Shown here: one piece after another, positions 43,977 through 52,351 of the stretch | Numbering within the stretch: position 1 is the first letter of the stretch | How the letters are laid out: every line of letters begins with the position of its first letter | NCBI GenBank assembly: GCA_951813295.1 | Contig: CATOTI010000002.1 | Span: forward strand, 1,984,001-2,048,000 | DNA length: 64,000 nt | From: an uncultured Pseudomonadales bacterium | Lineage (GTDB): Bacteria; Pseudomonadota; Gammaproteobacteria; Pseudomonadales; Azotimanducaceae | Direction of reading: 5' to 3' | Made by a program: the position numbers and the translations under genes | Notes under the pieces: generated by a model | The model's database searches: none | The model's input: the letters and a program-made list of their open reading frames with translations, nothing else | What the model was told of the DNA's origin: nothing

Positions 43977-45153
43977 GGCGCTTCTCGCCGACGGCGGCGA
44001 GGAGCGCGGTTCGATCGATGCGCTTACGGCTCAGGAAGCGTCGCGTCGGTTGACCAAGAATGGTTTGCTCGTTCTCGAAGTGGAAGAAGCGCCGCCCCCG
44101 ATATCGGCGACAAAACGCGTAAGGAGGACGGACGTCGTTCGTTTTCTAGACGAACTGACGACTCTATTGGCGGCGGGCATAACGCTAGTCGATGCGCTCG
44201 ATGCACAATCGCTCAACCAGGTGAATTCGTCGCTCGCGCGCATAGCCGGCGATATCAATGCCGATATTCAGAGAGGCGGTGCCTTTTCGGACGCGCTCGA
44301 AGGTGCGGCCGCGAAGCTGCGATTGCCGCCCTACCTGCTGCAGATCGCGCGCGCCGGCGAATTGACTGGTCGCCTGGCCGAAGCGCTGCGCCGCGGCGTG
44401 GACCTCATGCAGTACGAGGAAAGACTCGCTGGCGAAATCAAGGGAGCGCTCACGTATCCGTCGATCCTCGTCGTCTCCGGCATCGCGGCCGTGACGCTCG
44501 TCTTTACGCTGGTCGTGCCGAAATTCGCTCACCTCCTGGACAGCGATGTCGACTTGCATTGGATGGCCCAGTTGGTCCTCTCGACGGGTGTGTTTTTCAA
44601 CAACTACGGTCTTTGGGTCATCGTTGTTGGCGCGCTCGCGCTCGGGCTTTTCGGCGCGCGCTTGATGCGACAGGAATCGCGGCAACGCTGGATCAATCGC
44701 CTGGCCGCGCTACCGATCATCGGGCCTTGGCTCAGTGAATCGGAGACGGGGCGGTGGACGTCCGTGCTAGGAAGCTTGCTCTCGAGCGACGTGGATATCG
44801 TACGCGCGATGGACCTTGCCAACGCGGGCGTACGCATCGACGTGCGTCGGCGGAAGCTCGAATCAGCGCTGCAAGGTGTGCGGGCCGGCGCCAGCCTGTC
44901 CGATGCATTGCAGCAACAACAAGCGCTCACAGCGGTGGCCTATAACGTCATTCGAGTTGGTGAGTCGTCGGGTCAGTTGCCCCACATGCTCGGCTCGCTT
45001 GCGTCGCTTTATGAAAAGAACGGCCGTGAAAGGATGAATCGGGTTCTGGCGTTGACGGAACCGCTGGCGATTCTCCTGATTGGCGGTACGATCGGCGCCA
45101 TCGTTATCGGCATTGCGCTGGCCATTGCTGGCGCTTCGGATATCCAGCTGTGA
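43960..45153 (+). CDS. gspF: Type II secretion inner-membrane platform protein GspF
   Basis: This 397-residue platform protein has the two repeated T2SF domains (about 60-185 and 265-385) and three membrane helices (about 165-188, 215-235 and 365-390). The start MNFQYKALLADGGEERGSID is the family N-terminus that binds GspE. Motifs LLAAGITLVDALDA and GSLLSSDVDIVRAM mark the two halves. The gene overlaps gspE by 17 bases and gspG by four (GTGA). It anchors the ATPase to the membrane and supports pseudopilus assembly. Confidence 0.95.
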   Translation: MNFQYKALLADGGEERGSIDALTAQEASRRLTKNGLLVLEVEEAPPPISATKRVRRTDVVRFLDELTTLLAAGITLVDALDAQSLNQVNSSLARIAGDINADIQRGGAFSDALEGAAAKLRLPPYLLQIARAGELTGRLAEALRRGVDLMQYEERLAGEIKGALTYPSILVVSGIAAVTLVFTLVVPKFAHLLDSDVDLHWMAQLVLSTGVFFNNYGLWVIVVGALALGLFGARLMRQESRQRWINRLAALPIIGPWLSESETGRWTSVLGSLLSSDVDIVRAMDLANAGVRIDVRRRKLESALQGVRAGASLSDALQQQQALTAVAYNVIRVGESSGQLPHMLGSLASLYEKNGRERMNRVLALTEPLAILLIGGTIGAIVIGIALAIAGASDIQL

Positions 45154-45641
45154 ACATGTTAGTAAATCGCCGCAAGGACAGGGTCGAGCGGCAGAAGGGA
45201 CATCGCTGCGGCGATCGTCTGAACGGACGGACGACCGGCTACTCACTGATCGAAGTCCTAGTCGTCCTGGTCATCATCGGTCTGATCGCTGGCTTGGTCG
45301 GACCGCAGTTCTTCGGACGTGTCGAGACCTCGAAGGTCAAAACCGCGGATACGCAGATCAAGATGTTGAAGACATCTTTGCAGACCTACAGACTCGACAA
45401 CGGAACCTATCCTTCGACGGATGAAGGACTGCTGGCGCTCGTCCGGCGCCCCCACGGCGGGAACGGGCTCTGGCAGGGCCCTTACCTCGACGACGAGCTG
45501 CCGCTGGATCCGTGGAGTCGGCCTTATCAGTATCGGCTCGAGCCTTCGTCGACCCAGACATTCGTTCTGTATTCGATGGGTGCCGACGGCCAACCGGGTG
45601 GCGAGGGCCTCGACGCCGATGTCGGCTACCTTCCGATCTAG
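45150..45641 (+). CDS. gspG: Major pseudopilin GspG
   Basis: This 163-residue pseudopilin has the prepilin-peptidase site TTG^YSLIEVLVVLVIIGLIAG with Glu at +5. Typical GspG body segments follow: TADTQIKMLK, DNGTYPSTDEGLLALV, WQGPYLDDELPLDPW and the C-terminal calcium loop GADGQPGGEGLDAD. The leader before the cleavage site is about 30 residues and very basic, far longer than the usual 6-10; no later start codon is available in frame. Translation begins at GTG 45150, overlapping the gspF stop. A nearby ATG at 45156 would still leave a leader of 28 residues. Polymerised GspG forms the pseudopilus. Confidence 0.94.
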   Translation: MNMLVNRRKDRVERQKGHRCGDRLNGRTTGYSLIEVLVVLVIIGLIAGLVGPQFFGRVETSKVKTADTQIKMLKTSLQTYRLDNGTYPSTDEGLLALVRRPHGGNGLWQGPYLDDELPLDPWSRPYQYRLEPSSTQTFVLYSMGADGQPGGEGLDADVGYLPI

Positions 45642-46014
45642 CACATCAGCCTACAGTCTAATCGAGGTGTTGGCGATTCTGGCCCTTATTGCGATGGTTG
45701 CGGCGATCGCCGTTCCTCGGTTCGAAACCCTGGTCGACTCGGTGCGATTTGATACGAACATCAAGGCCGTGGCGGCGGCGGTTCGCAACGCTCGACTTTC
45801 GGCGTACCTGGCTCGTCGACAGACGACGTTGGAGGAGTACTTCGAGGGGGTCGAGTTGCCGTCCGGCTGGACCGTGTATTTTCCCGATCCTGTCGTGATC
45901 ACGTCGCGTGGTGTTTGTCGCGGCGGGGAGATGTTGATCGAGACCACCAGTCGGTCGCTGTCCTGGCAGCTGGACGCACCAAGGTGCGAGCCGAGTGAAG
46001 ATGAGGCCACCTAG
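45619..46014 (+). CDS. gspH: Minor pseudopilin GspH
   Basis: This 131-residue pseudopilin has the methylated N-terminal helix YSLIEVLAILALIAMVAAIAVPRF with Glu at +5. The residue before the cleavage site is Ala (STSA^YSL) instead of the usual Gly. Body segments VAAAVRNARLSAYLARRQTTL fit GspH. The start ATG lies 23 bases inside gspG; other in-frame starts lie deeper inside it. The two Cys near residues 98 and 122 could form a disulfide in the periplasmic domain. It overlaps gspI by about 20 bases. Confidence 0.85.
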   Translation: MSATFRSSTSAYSLIEVLAILALIAMVAAIAVPRFETLVDSVRFDTNIKAVAAAVRNARLSAYLARRQTTLEEYFEGVELPSGWTVYFPDPVVITSRGVCRGGEMLIETTSRSLSWQLDAPRCEPSEDEAT

Positions 46015-46420
46015 CGGTTTCACGCTTCTCGAGAGCATCGTCGCACTCGCGATCCTGAGTGTCGGGCTGATGGCGGCTTTCGCCTGGTTCGAACGTGATA
46101 TCGATGCCCTACTGCGGGTCGATCGTGTTGCGCTGGAAAACCTCGCCGTCGAGCGCGCGATCGACTACCTCAGCGTGGCGGATCTTGAGGCGACCAGTCG
46201 AGGTGAGATGTCGTGGGATGATTTCGTCGTTCGATGGCGGGCGGTGCCGCTCGAGCAACGCTTCGGCCGTACACCCTCAGGACTCCTCGGCTACCACGAC
46301 GTTCATCTTCTCGAGGCCGAGCTTAAAGTCTTCCATCTCGAGCGGTTGATTGCACTTCACAAAACGATTGTCACGAGAAGCCGCCTAGTTCGGCCCCCGC
46401 CGGAAGAGGTGAGTTTTTAG
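45995..46420 (+). CDS. gspI: Minor pseudopilin GspI
   Basis: This 141-residue protein has a short leader MKMRPPSG, cleavage before FTLLESIVALAILSVGLMAAF and Glu at +5. The FTLLE-(I/V)-(V/L)-VAL-x-IL pattern is diagnostic of GspI, which with J and K forms the pseudopilus tip. The globular domain is larger than usual at the C-terminus (VHLLEAELKVFHLERLIALHKT). Both GTG 45995 and ATG 46001 are possible starts, differing by two residues. It ends one base before the gspJ start codon. Confidence 0.88.
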   Translation: MKMRPPSGFTLLESIVALAILSVGLMAAFAWFERDIDALLRVDRVALENLAVERAIDYLSVADLEATSRGEMSWDDFVVRWRAVPLEQRFGRTPSGLLGYHDVHLLEAELKVFHLERLIALHKTIVTRSRLVRPPPEEVSF

Positions 46421-46996
46421 GTGGATAGATGCAAAGGTCTTTCGCTTGTCGAAATGATGGTTGTCCTCGTGATCGTCGCCGTCGTGACGGGTCTTCTCGT
46501 CGAAGGTCTCGGCAACGCTATGGTGCTCTACGAGCGGGTGAATAGCCGCCAGATTGACCGATATTCCGAAGCAATGGAGATAGCCTGGTGGCGTGAAAGC
46601 ATCGAGGCGGCGGCGCCGAACCGTTGGCGGCGTTCGGTGTTTCGAGCAACTGATCGCACGCTGCAGTTCGAGACCTATCAACCATTGATCGGGCCGGTCG
46701 GGGTACCGACATTCGCCGTCTGGACGATCGAGGGCCGACGCCTACGATATCGCGAACGGCTGGGATCGGGCGATTTGTCTGAGTCGATCGGTGTCGACAT
46801 CGGACCCGGTGCCGCTTTCCGTTTCATGGATCGCGAGGGTATTTGGCGGGATCGATGGCCACGCTACGAAGGTGACCTTGAGATCCCGTCGCGCGTACTC
46901 GTTCAGACTGCGGACTGGTCGGTCGAGTCCTATATTTACGGGCATCCGGATGCCGTGATCTACGTCGATGAGATCGAGTACGGGGACGTCGAATGA
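46421..46996 (+). CDS. gspJ: Minor pseudopilin GspJ
   Basis: This 191-residue pseudopilin has leader MDRCKG, cleavage before LSLVEMMVVLVIVAVVTGLL and Glu at +5. The larger globular domain has a strand-rich pattern (RTLQFETYQPL, TFAVWTIEGRRLRYRER) typical of GspJ. GTG 46421 directly follows the gspI stop, and the 3' end overlaps gspK by four bases (ATGA). It is part of the I-J-K tip complex. Confidence 0.88.
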   Translation: MDRCKGLSLVEMMVVLVIVAVVTGLLVEGLGNAMVLYERVNSRQIDRYSEAMEIAWWRESIEAAAPNRWRRSVFRATDRTLQFETYQPLIGPVGVPTFAVWTIEGRRLRYRERLGSGDLSESIGVDIGPGAAFRFMDREGIWRDRWPRYEGDLEIPSRVLVQTADWSVESYIYGHPDAVIYVDEIEYGDVE

Positions 46997-48015
46997 CCCA
47001 GCGAGGCTTCGTTTTGGTTGCGACGCTGTGGACGCTTGTCGTCGTGTTTTTGCTCGTTGCGTCGATCGACGACGCGGTGGAAGCGGAACTCGATCGCGCG
47101 ATCCAGATGCGGGATGGAATCAGAAATCGTCTTGACCTCGTCGCGACCGAGGCGGTCGTTCGCTATTTGTTGGCTTCGGGACGTCGCACGACCGGCGGAT
47201 TCGTCGTTCGTCCGGAAAATGTTCAGGACATCATCAATGTTGAGGGGGCGATCGATCCTCGCGCGATCGGCGGCGAGATGGTCGCGGACGGGCGTCCCTA
47301 TCGAGGGTTCGGTAACGTCGTGTTTGCGCTACAGGACGAACGTGGGCTGATCGGCATCAACAGTGCCGTCGAGTTGCCCATGCAGACGTTTCTGCGGTCG
47401 GCGGGGGGCAAAGGAGGATCGGTGCGCCGACTGTTGGACGTCCTCGCAGACTACCGCGATATGGATAACTTTCCACGTCTCGCCGGCGCGGAACGCGGCG
47501 CGTATGCGGCAAAGGGGCTCGCCGCGCCACGTAACGATTTCCTACGGTCGGCTAACGAAATCTCCCGGCTCATAGTTTGGCGCGATCTCAACGTGGATCC
47601 GGGTTGGTTCAGCGAAAGTCGAATGCCGGCGATCAACTTCAACACCATGCCGGCCGTACTGTTGCCGTACTTCTTTGGCGCTGCGTCGGATACCGTCCGT
47701 GCCGAACGCTCGCGGCGACCCTTTTTTCGTCCGTCGCGCATCAAAGAATGGTTGATAGGCGCCGATCGATGGCCGGACGAGTACTTCTTCTATACGCCGG
47801 GCGACCGTTTGCGCGTCCTTTTCGGGGCTGGCGGTCAGTGTCTGCTGATTGCCCTAGAATTGACGCCCCTCGATGTTCGTTCGCCGACGCGCGAGCGGTA
47901 TCGCTATGAGTTCAGCTGCGATGTCATTAGCCGCTTTCCAAGCCCACATTCGACACTTACTACTAGGATATTCTGGCGACTCGGCGCGTTGGCTGATGAC
48001 CCGGCGCGGACTTGA
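46993..48015 (+). CDS. gspK: Minor pseudopilin GspK
   Basis: This 340-residue GspK has the family N-terminus QRG^FVLVATLWTLVVVFLLVAS, which lacks the Glu at +5, as is normal only for GspK. The large alpha domain includes GNVVFALQDERGLIGIN and the helix-hairpin-like segments LLDVLADYRDMDNFPR and NEISRLI. Length agrees with the family (300-350). It sits at the pseudopilus tip. Its 3' end overlaps the gspL-like gene by about 95 bases, the longest overlap in the operon; the last 35 residues may differ from the ancestral protein. Confidence 0.9.
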   Translation: MTQRGFVLVATLWTLVVVFLLVASIDDAVEAELDRAIQMRDGIRNRLDLVATEAVVRYLLASGRRTTGGFVVRPENVQDIINVEGAIDPRAIGGEMVADGRPYRGFGNVVFALQDERGLIGINSAVELPMQTFLRSAGGKGGSVRRLLDVLADYRDMDNFPRLAGAERGAYAAKGLAAPRNDFLRSANEISRLIVWRDLNVDPGWFSESRMPAINFNTMPAVLLPYFFGAASDTVRAERSRRPFFRPSRIKEWLIGADRWPDEYFFYTPGDRLRVLFGAGGQCLLIALELTPLDVRSPTRERYRYEFSCDVISRFPSPHSTLTTRIFWRLGALADDPART

Positions 48016-48985
48016 GCGGATCGAACAAGCTGGCGAAGGCGGCGACTTTTGCGTCGTCGGCGTAGAACTGTTGCTGTGCGGAACGATCGATCTGGCGCAG
48101 ATACCGGCGAATGCGCGCACGAGTTACGTAAAACAACAGATAGGTACTCTCGCCCCTTTTCGGCGCTACGAGGCGCATAGCGAGATAGGTAGAGACTGGG
48201 CGGTCGTTTGGATCTGGGATGGCACGATCGCCGAAGAGACTGCATTGCAGCGCCGGCCTGAACATCTACTGTTCAATCCCCCAGTCGGTTCGGGCCGACG
48301 AGCGGTCGAACGCCGCGTGCGCGATACCTGGTTCCTCGAGTGTTGGGATGGCGATCAGCTCATAGTATGCAGACGATACCTAACGACACCCAGCGACGGA
48401 GACAAGGAATCGTTGCTGATCGAGTTTGGATTGACGGGTACGGCCTCGTCGTTTGTCGCCGCCGAGTCGTCCTATAGACGCAGATTACGTGGCTCGGTGG
48501 CGCCCCTGTCGTTCGGATGGTTCAAACGTCCGATCGGTGTGGCAACGATATGTGCAACGGTCGCAGCCGTCGCATTGCTTGTTTCAACTGGTCGCTACGT
48601 CGGCTGGACCGGATCGATTCTGCTGAAGGAGCGAGCGCTCGGCACTGCCGTTCTCGAGCTCGAACCGCTGTTGAAGTTACGCGCGGAGGCCCTGAGGCTC
48701 AATACGGCCAGTATGGCGATCGAAACATGGTTGCGACGACCGAAAGTGATCACGGTCGTGGCGGACTTCGAAACGGCCGTCGGTAGCCTTTATGGAGAAC
48801 TCCTCGAATGGTCGTACGACGTGGACCGGCTTCGTGCGGAAGTCCGCAGTCGGGATGGTCGAACGCGAGAACTCATTGAAGCGCTCGAGGCGAGCCCGCG
48901 CTTTAGTGAGGTCCAGGCCCTGCCGGGCGAGCAGAGCGACCGCATCGTGATCGAGGCCGATGTCCTGGCGTCTGTTGGCGCATGA
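47921..48985 (+). CDS. gspL: GspL-like inner-membrane assembly protein
   Basis: This protein of about 354 residues has a large N-terminal cytoplasmic domain, a single membrane helix (GVATICATVAAVALLVSTG, near residue 210) and a periplasmic domain of about 125 residues with coiled-coil then ferredoxin-like character. This is the GspL/PilN-type architecture, although the sequence is divergent. GspL links GspE to GspM. The start is uncertain: ATG 47921 is preceded by a weak GAG; 47906 and 47873 are also in frame. It overlaps gspM by four bases (ATGA). The symbol is based on gene order and topology, not on strong motifs. Confidence 0.75.
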   Translation: MSLAAFQAHIRHLLLGYSGDSARWLMTRRGLERIEQAGEGGDFCVVGVELLLCGTIDLAQIPANARTSYVKQQIGTLAPFRRYEAHSEIGRDWAVVWIWDGTIAEETALQRRPEHLLFNPPVGSGRRAVERRVRDTWFLECWDGDQLIVCRRYLTTPSDGDKESLLIEFGLTGTASSFVAAESSYRRRLRGSVAPLSFGWFKRPIGVATICATVAAVALLVSTGRYVGWTGSILLKERALGTAVLELEPLLKLRAEALRLNTASMAIETWLRRPKVITVVADFETAVGSLYGELLEWSYDVDRLRAEVRSRDGRTRELIEALEASPRFSEVQALPGEQSDRIVIEADVLASVGA

Positions 48986-49578
48986 GCAAATGGTTGATGC
49001 GCGAGACCTGGGTCGAGCTGTTCGTACCTCTACGCAAATCCGTACACGAAAGCCCCACGCTGCAGTACGCCCTGCCGGTCATCGGCGTGATCCTGGCGTT
49101 CTACGTGGTCGCCACATTGGAGGAAGCAAACTCTGAATCAGAGCGTTACTTCGAACGGCTCCTGCGCCAGGAAGCGAGCCACATGAGCGTCGAAGTGCAG
49201 GCTGACTGGTTGGCGCTTCGAGATCGCGAAAGTCTTCGATTCGCGGCGCTCGACGAGAACCTCTGGGTTGCGGAGACGCTCGAACTCGCTAGCGCTGATC
49301 TTCAGACAACCCTACGGACTATCGCGCGCGATCGCGTCGTCGGCGCCCGGATCGAACTGACTGATCCCGAACGACTGGAGCACTCCGACCTTTGGCTCAT
49401 TCGTGCTTCGATTGCTGGAAGACTCGAGGGTGACGCCGTTATCGCGTTTCTCGCGGCGCTCGAGATGCAGGAAAAGACCCTGGTGACAGAGCGGTTGAGT
49501 TACTACCCGACCCGTGGCCGCTCGGTAAATCTCCATGTCGTCGCGTTGTTCCGCGTTGCGTCGAGGGGTGACGTATGA
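48982..49578 (+). CDS. gspM: GspM-like inner-membrane assembly protein
   Basis: This 198-residue protein has a short cytoplasmic N-terminus and one membrane helix (LQYALPVIGVILAFYVVATL, about 28-48). A helical region with many Glu and Arg (about 50-115) and a small alpha/beta domain at the end (LWLIRASIAGRLEGDAVIAFLAALE) follow. This is the GspM/PilO topology. In the family it stabilises GspL. It overlaps its neighbours on both sides by four bases (ATGA). No motif is diagnostic, so the assignment rests on order, topology and size. Confidence 0.72.
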   Translation: MSKWLMRETWVELFVPLRKSVHESPTLQYALPVIGVILAFYVVATLEEANSESERYFERLLRQEASHMSVEVQADWLALRDRESLRFAALDENLWVAETLELASADLQTTLRTIARDRVVGARIELTDPERLEHSDLWLIRASIAGRLEGDAVIAFLAALEMQEKTLVTERLSYYPTRGRSVNLHVVALFRVASRGDV

Positions 49579-50057
49579 GGTTGGTGCGGCACCCCGCGAT
49601 CATTCTCGTGACGTTGGCCATTTTAGTCTTTGCGGCCGCATCGATGTCGGTTGGTGGGGATGCTTACGCCATCGCTCCCTCCACGCTATCCGAACGGAGC
49701 GCTTTCGAGCGCGAGTCCGTCGATCCTGTGCAGGATTCGCGGCGCATCGCCGCCTACGATCATTGGGGACGGGGTGCGCGCGTCCTGATCGACGACGAGG
49801 TCAAGGCCGAAGACGATGTCGAGATTCGAGTTGTGGGCGTGACGACAGTAGGCGGTAGGCGACAAGCGCTGTTACTTGTGGATCCGGCGACTCTCGACTC
49901 GACCAAGGATGGTGAGAGGGTTTCGTCAGGGCTCGTGCGAGTATCGCAGGGCGACGCGCTAACGGAATCAATAGCGGTGCGCTGGATCGGCGCCGACTCG
50001 ATTCGACTCACCGTCGAAAACGTGTCTCTCGAACTCTTTGTGTATCCCAAGGAATGA
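49575..50057 (+). CDS. GspC/PilP-like periplasmic HR-domain protein
   Basis: This 160-residue protein has an N-terminal membrane anchor (HPAIILVTLAILVFAAASMSV) and a periplasmic part. It ends in a beta domain with the pattern VRVVGVTTVGGRRQALLLVD, then SQGDALTESIAVRWIGADSIRLTVENVSLELFVYP. This is the homology-region fold shared by GspC and PilP, which contacts the N0 domain of the secretin. The PDZ or coiled-coil end of classical GspC is missing. Position between the gspM-like gene and gspD supports a GspC role. It lies six bases before gspD. Confidence 0.75.
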   Translation: MRLVRHPAIILVTLAILVFAAASMSVGGDAYAIAPSTLSERSAFERESVDPVQDSRRIAAYDHWGRGARVLIDDEVKAEDDVEIRVVGVTTVGGRRQALLLVDPATLDSTKDGERVSSGLVRVSQGDALTESIAVRWIGADSIRLTVENVSLELFVYPKE

Positions 50058-50063
50058 TTACCG

Positions 50064-52112
50064 ATGTCGACGGTTGAAACGCGAGCGCGCACAGTAATCT
50101 GGGTTGGAATCTTGTTCGTTCTTGCGGCGGTCGGCGGATGTAAGGCGCAACGGATCGAATCCATGCCGTTCCCCATCGTTGAGCGCGAGAGCACCGCTTC
50201 TGTGCCTTCGGGATCGGCGACGGCGACGGAAGACGGGGCGTCCAGGCAGGGAACCAAAATTCGGCCCACGCCGGGCGTTGACGGTGGGCGCCAATCCGTA
50301 AATGTTGATCTTGGGGTCGCGGCTCCGGCGCTGTCTGGCCCCGCTATACAGGTCAGCTACAACGGCGTGCCGATCGCTGCCTTCATCCACGAGGTCTTCG
50401 GGACGCAGCTCAATCTTTCCTACACGCTCGACCCGGCGCTGAGCGAGATGCGCGACCTTGTTACGCTTCGTCTCGCGGCCCCTGTGTTACCTCAGGATCT
50501 GTATCGAATAGCCCGTTCGACGTTGCGAACTTACGGCGTTCTGATTCGGCAGAACGATGAGGTTTTGACTTTCGCCATCAGCCGCGATAACGAAAACGGT
50601 GAGACGCCTCTGCTGCTAAGCGGCAGAGCGCTTCCCGAAATACCAGACGCTATGCGCCCGATCTTCATGTTCGTGCCCTTGAAGGTCGTTTCGAGCAACG
50701 AAATTCGAGGTTGGCTCAACGAGGTACTAGGTCGAGAATCGCTTACCGTCACCAGTGACGCCCTTCGAAATGCCGTCGTTCTTCAGGGTCGTGAACCTGT
50801 CATACGACAAGCATTAGCGATTATCGAGTCGCTCGACCAACCTCTCCTTCGCGGCCATCACTCGCTCAGTATCGAGCCCGCGTTCGTGAAGGTCGAAGAT
50901 TTGGCGGCCGACCTTTCTGACATTCTTCTTGCTGAAGGTTATGACGTTTCGATCGGGCCTCCGCAGGGTGGGATCGTCCTGCTACCCCTTAAAGCTAGCA
51001 ACGCCCTCGTCGTTTTCGCGACGTCTCGTGAGAGTCTCGAGCACGTGAAGGAATGGGCATCCGCGATCGACCGTGAGCAGCAGCTCGCTGTTGATAAGGG
51101 GATTTTTTCTTACGAAGCGCAAAGTGCCCGCGCGGACTACATCGTCGATATGCTCAACCAGCTCGATGCCGAAAACGTGGATGCCGAAGCAGCGGGCGAT
51201 GGGGGAACAGTTGGGCCTGCGCGGGCCATGGGAAGACAGGGACGTTTCGTTGTAGACGCTAACCGAAACGCCATCTTGTTTCGTGGCAGCGGTCAGGAAT
51301 GGCTCAATATCCGTCCGGTTATGGAGCGAATGGATCAGGCCGCACCATCGGTACTCGTCGAGGTGTTGATCGCTGAGGTTACGCTCAACGATCAGGAAGC
51401 GACTGGCATCGAGTGGCTGACGAACGGATCAATCGATATTGATGGTCGACGATTCGCCTCGACCGTCGGTACACGTGGAACGCTAAGCCTTGGTGCATCT
51501 GGTTTAAACATGACGCTCGATCGGGCAGGCGAAACGCGCGCGGTGTTGAATGCGTTCTACCGCAACGAGCGTGCCGAGGTTCGCTCACGTCCTCGCCTCA
51601 TGGTAAAGAGCGGGCAGTCGGCCACGATCGATATTGGCAACGAGATTCCCGTCATCACCTCATCGACGCAGAGTGTGACAAGTCCCGGGGCACCGGTCGT
51701 ACAAAGCGTCCAATACCGCAAAACGGGGTTGACCCTCACGATTACTCCGATCGTGCACGTATCCGGAACGGTCGATATCGAGATCGATCAGTCGCTGTCG
51801 GAATCGCGTCTCAACGACACGAGCGGGATCGATTCACCGGCGATCTTCAACCGGAACATCCGAACGTCCGTCTCTCTTCGCGATGGCGGATCGGTGCTAT
51901 TAGGCGGCCTGGTCTCTTCGTCGTCGGGCAAAACGGTCAACGGGATCCCGATAATCGAGAAGATCCCCGGCTTAGGCAGGCTTTTTAGAACAGACTCCTC
52001 GACGGGCGACCGGACCGAGTTAATGATTTTGTTGGTACCGCATGTGATCCGAGATTCGAGCGAAGGCGAGGCGATACGGGAGCTGATGCGGCCGCCGCTT
52101 CTCAACCCGTAG
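50064..52112 (+). CDS. gspD: Lipoprotein secretin GspD
   Basis: This 682-residue outer-membrane secretin has a signal ending in a lipobox (VLAAVGGC, Cys near residue 26), so it can be lipid-anchored and pilotin-independent. A low-complexity linker (about 30-85) is followed by N0 (VSYNGVPIAAFIHEVF), N1-N3 domains and the secretin core from about 440: VLVEVLIAEVTL, RSRPRLMVKSGQSATIDIGNEIP, LTLTITPIVHVSG, and the amphipathic end GIPIIEKIPGLGRLFRTD then LMILLVPHVIRD. AAGGAATG before ATG 50064 is a clear ribosome site. It is the last gene of the gsp run; a 239-base gap follows. Confidence 0.94.
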   Translation: MSTVETRARTVIWVGILFVLAAVGGCKAQRIESMPFPIVERESTASVPSGSATATEDGASRQGTKIRPTPGVDGGRQSVNVDLGVAAPALSGPAIQVSYNGVPIAAFIHEVFGTQLNLSYTLDPALSEMRDLVTLRLAAPVLPQDLYRIARSTLRTYGVLIRQNDEVLTFAISRDNENGETPLLLSGRALPEIPDAMRPIFMFVPLKVVSSNEIRGWLNEVLGRESLTVTSDALRNAVVLQGREPVIRQALAIIESLDQPLLRGHHSLSIEPAFVKVEDLAADLSDILLAEGYDVSIGPPQGGIVLLPLKASNALVVFATSRESLEHVKEWASAIDREQQLAVDKGIFSYEAQSARADYIVDMLNQLDAENVDAEAAGDGGTVGPARAMGRQGRFVVDANRNAILFRGSGQEWLNIRPVMERMDQAAPSVLVEVLIAEVTLNDQEATGIEWLTNGSIDIDGRRFASTVGTRGTLSLGASGLNMTLDRAGETRAVLNAFYRNERAEVRSRPRLMVKSGQSATIDIGNEIPVITSSTQSVTSPGAPVVQSVQYRKTGLTLTITPIVHVSGTVDIEIDQSLSESRLNDTSGIDSPAIFNRNIRTSVSLRDGGSVLLGGLVSSSSGKTVNGIPIIEKIPGLGRLFRTDSSTGDRTELMILLVPHVIRDSSEGEAIRELMRPPLLNP

Positions 52113-52198
52113 ATTTTGTGTACTATCCGCGCATCGCTGCCACCGTGTTCGCGCGTTCGATGGGTTTTCGGACACCAAAAAATCGCGTGATTTCGTTG

Positions 52199-52227
52199 TT
52201 GGCGTAGGTACAGCGCTTGTGCATAAT
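52199..52227 (+). promoter_or_regulatory. Putative sigma-70 promoter for the exported-protein gene
   Basis: TTGGCG at 52199-52204 (four of six consensus -35 bases), a 17-base spacer and CATAAT at 52222-52227 (five of six -10 bases) lie 125 bases upstream of the GTG at 52352. The position suggests a leader RNA of about 115-120 bases. This would let the exported protein be expressed separately from, and perhaps more strongly than, the gsp genes. Computed only by eye; no transcription data. Confidence 0.45.
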
Positions 52228-52300
52228 GAGCGCCGTTCGCTCCGGACGAGTTGTCGTCTGCTGGCTAGCCGGCGGGTGGGGTGCAACGCAACACTATAGA

Positions 52301-52318
52301 TAGGCTGGCTTCAGCCTA
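52301..52318 (+). promoter_or_regulatory. 5'-leader hairpin before the exported-protein gene
   Basis: A perfect seven-base stem TAGGCTG/CAGCCTA with a GCTT loop lies 21 bases upstream of the AGGAG ribosome site at 52340-52344. The ribosome site is itself in a short palindrome (GGAGT-A-ACTCC). Hairpins at this position often protect abundant mRNAs or adjust translation. It has no T run, so it is not a terminator. Confidence 0.45.
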
Positions 52319-52351
52319 AGACAGAAAAGTTAGCAACTTAGGAGTAACTCC

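Noticed and set aside
42327-52112. Type IV pilus or MSHA system instead of type II secretion
   Set aside because: Gene order E-F-G-H-I-J-K, a GspK without Glu+5, a GspG with the C-terminal calcium loop and a secretin of GspD type all fit type II secretion; no PilT, PilB-only or pilin with a long shaft is present.
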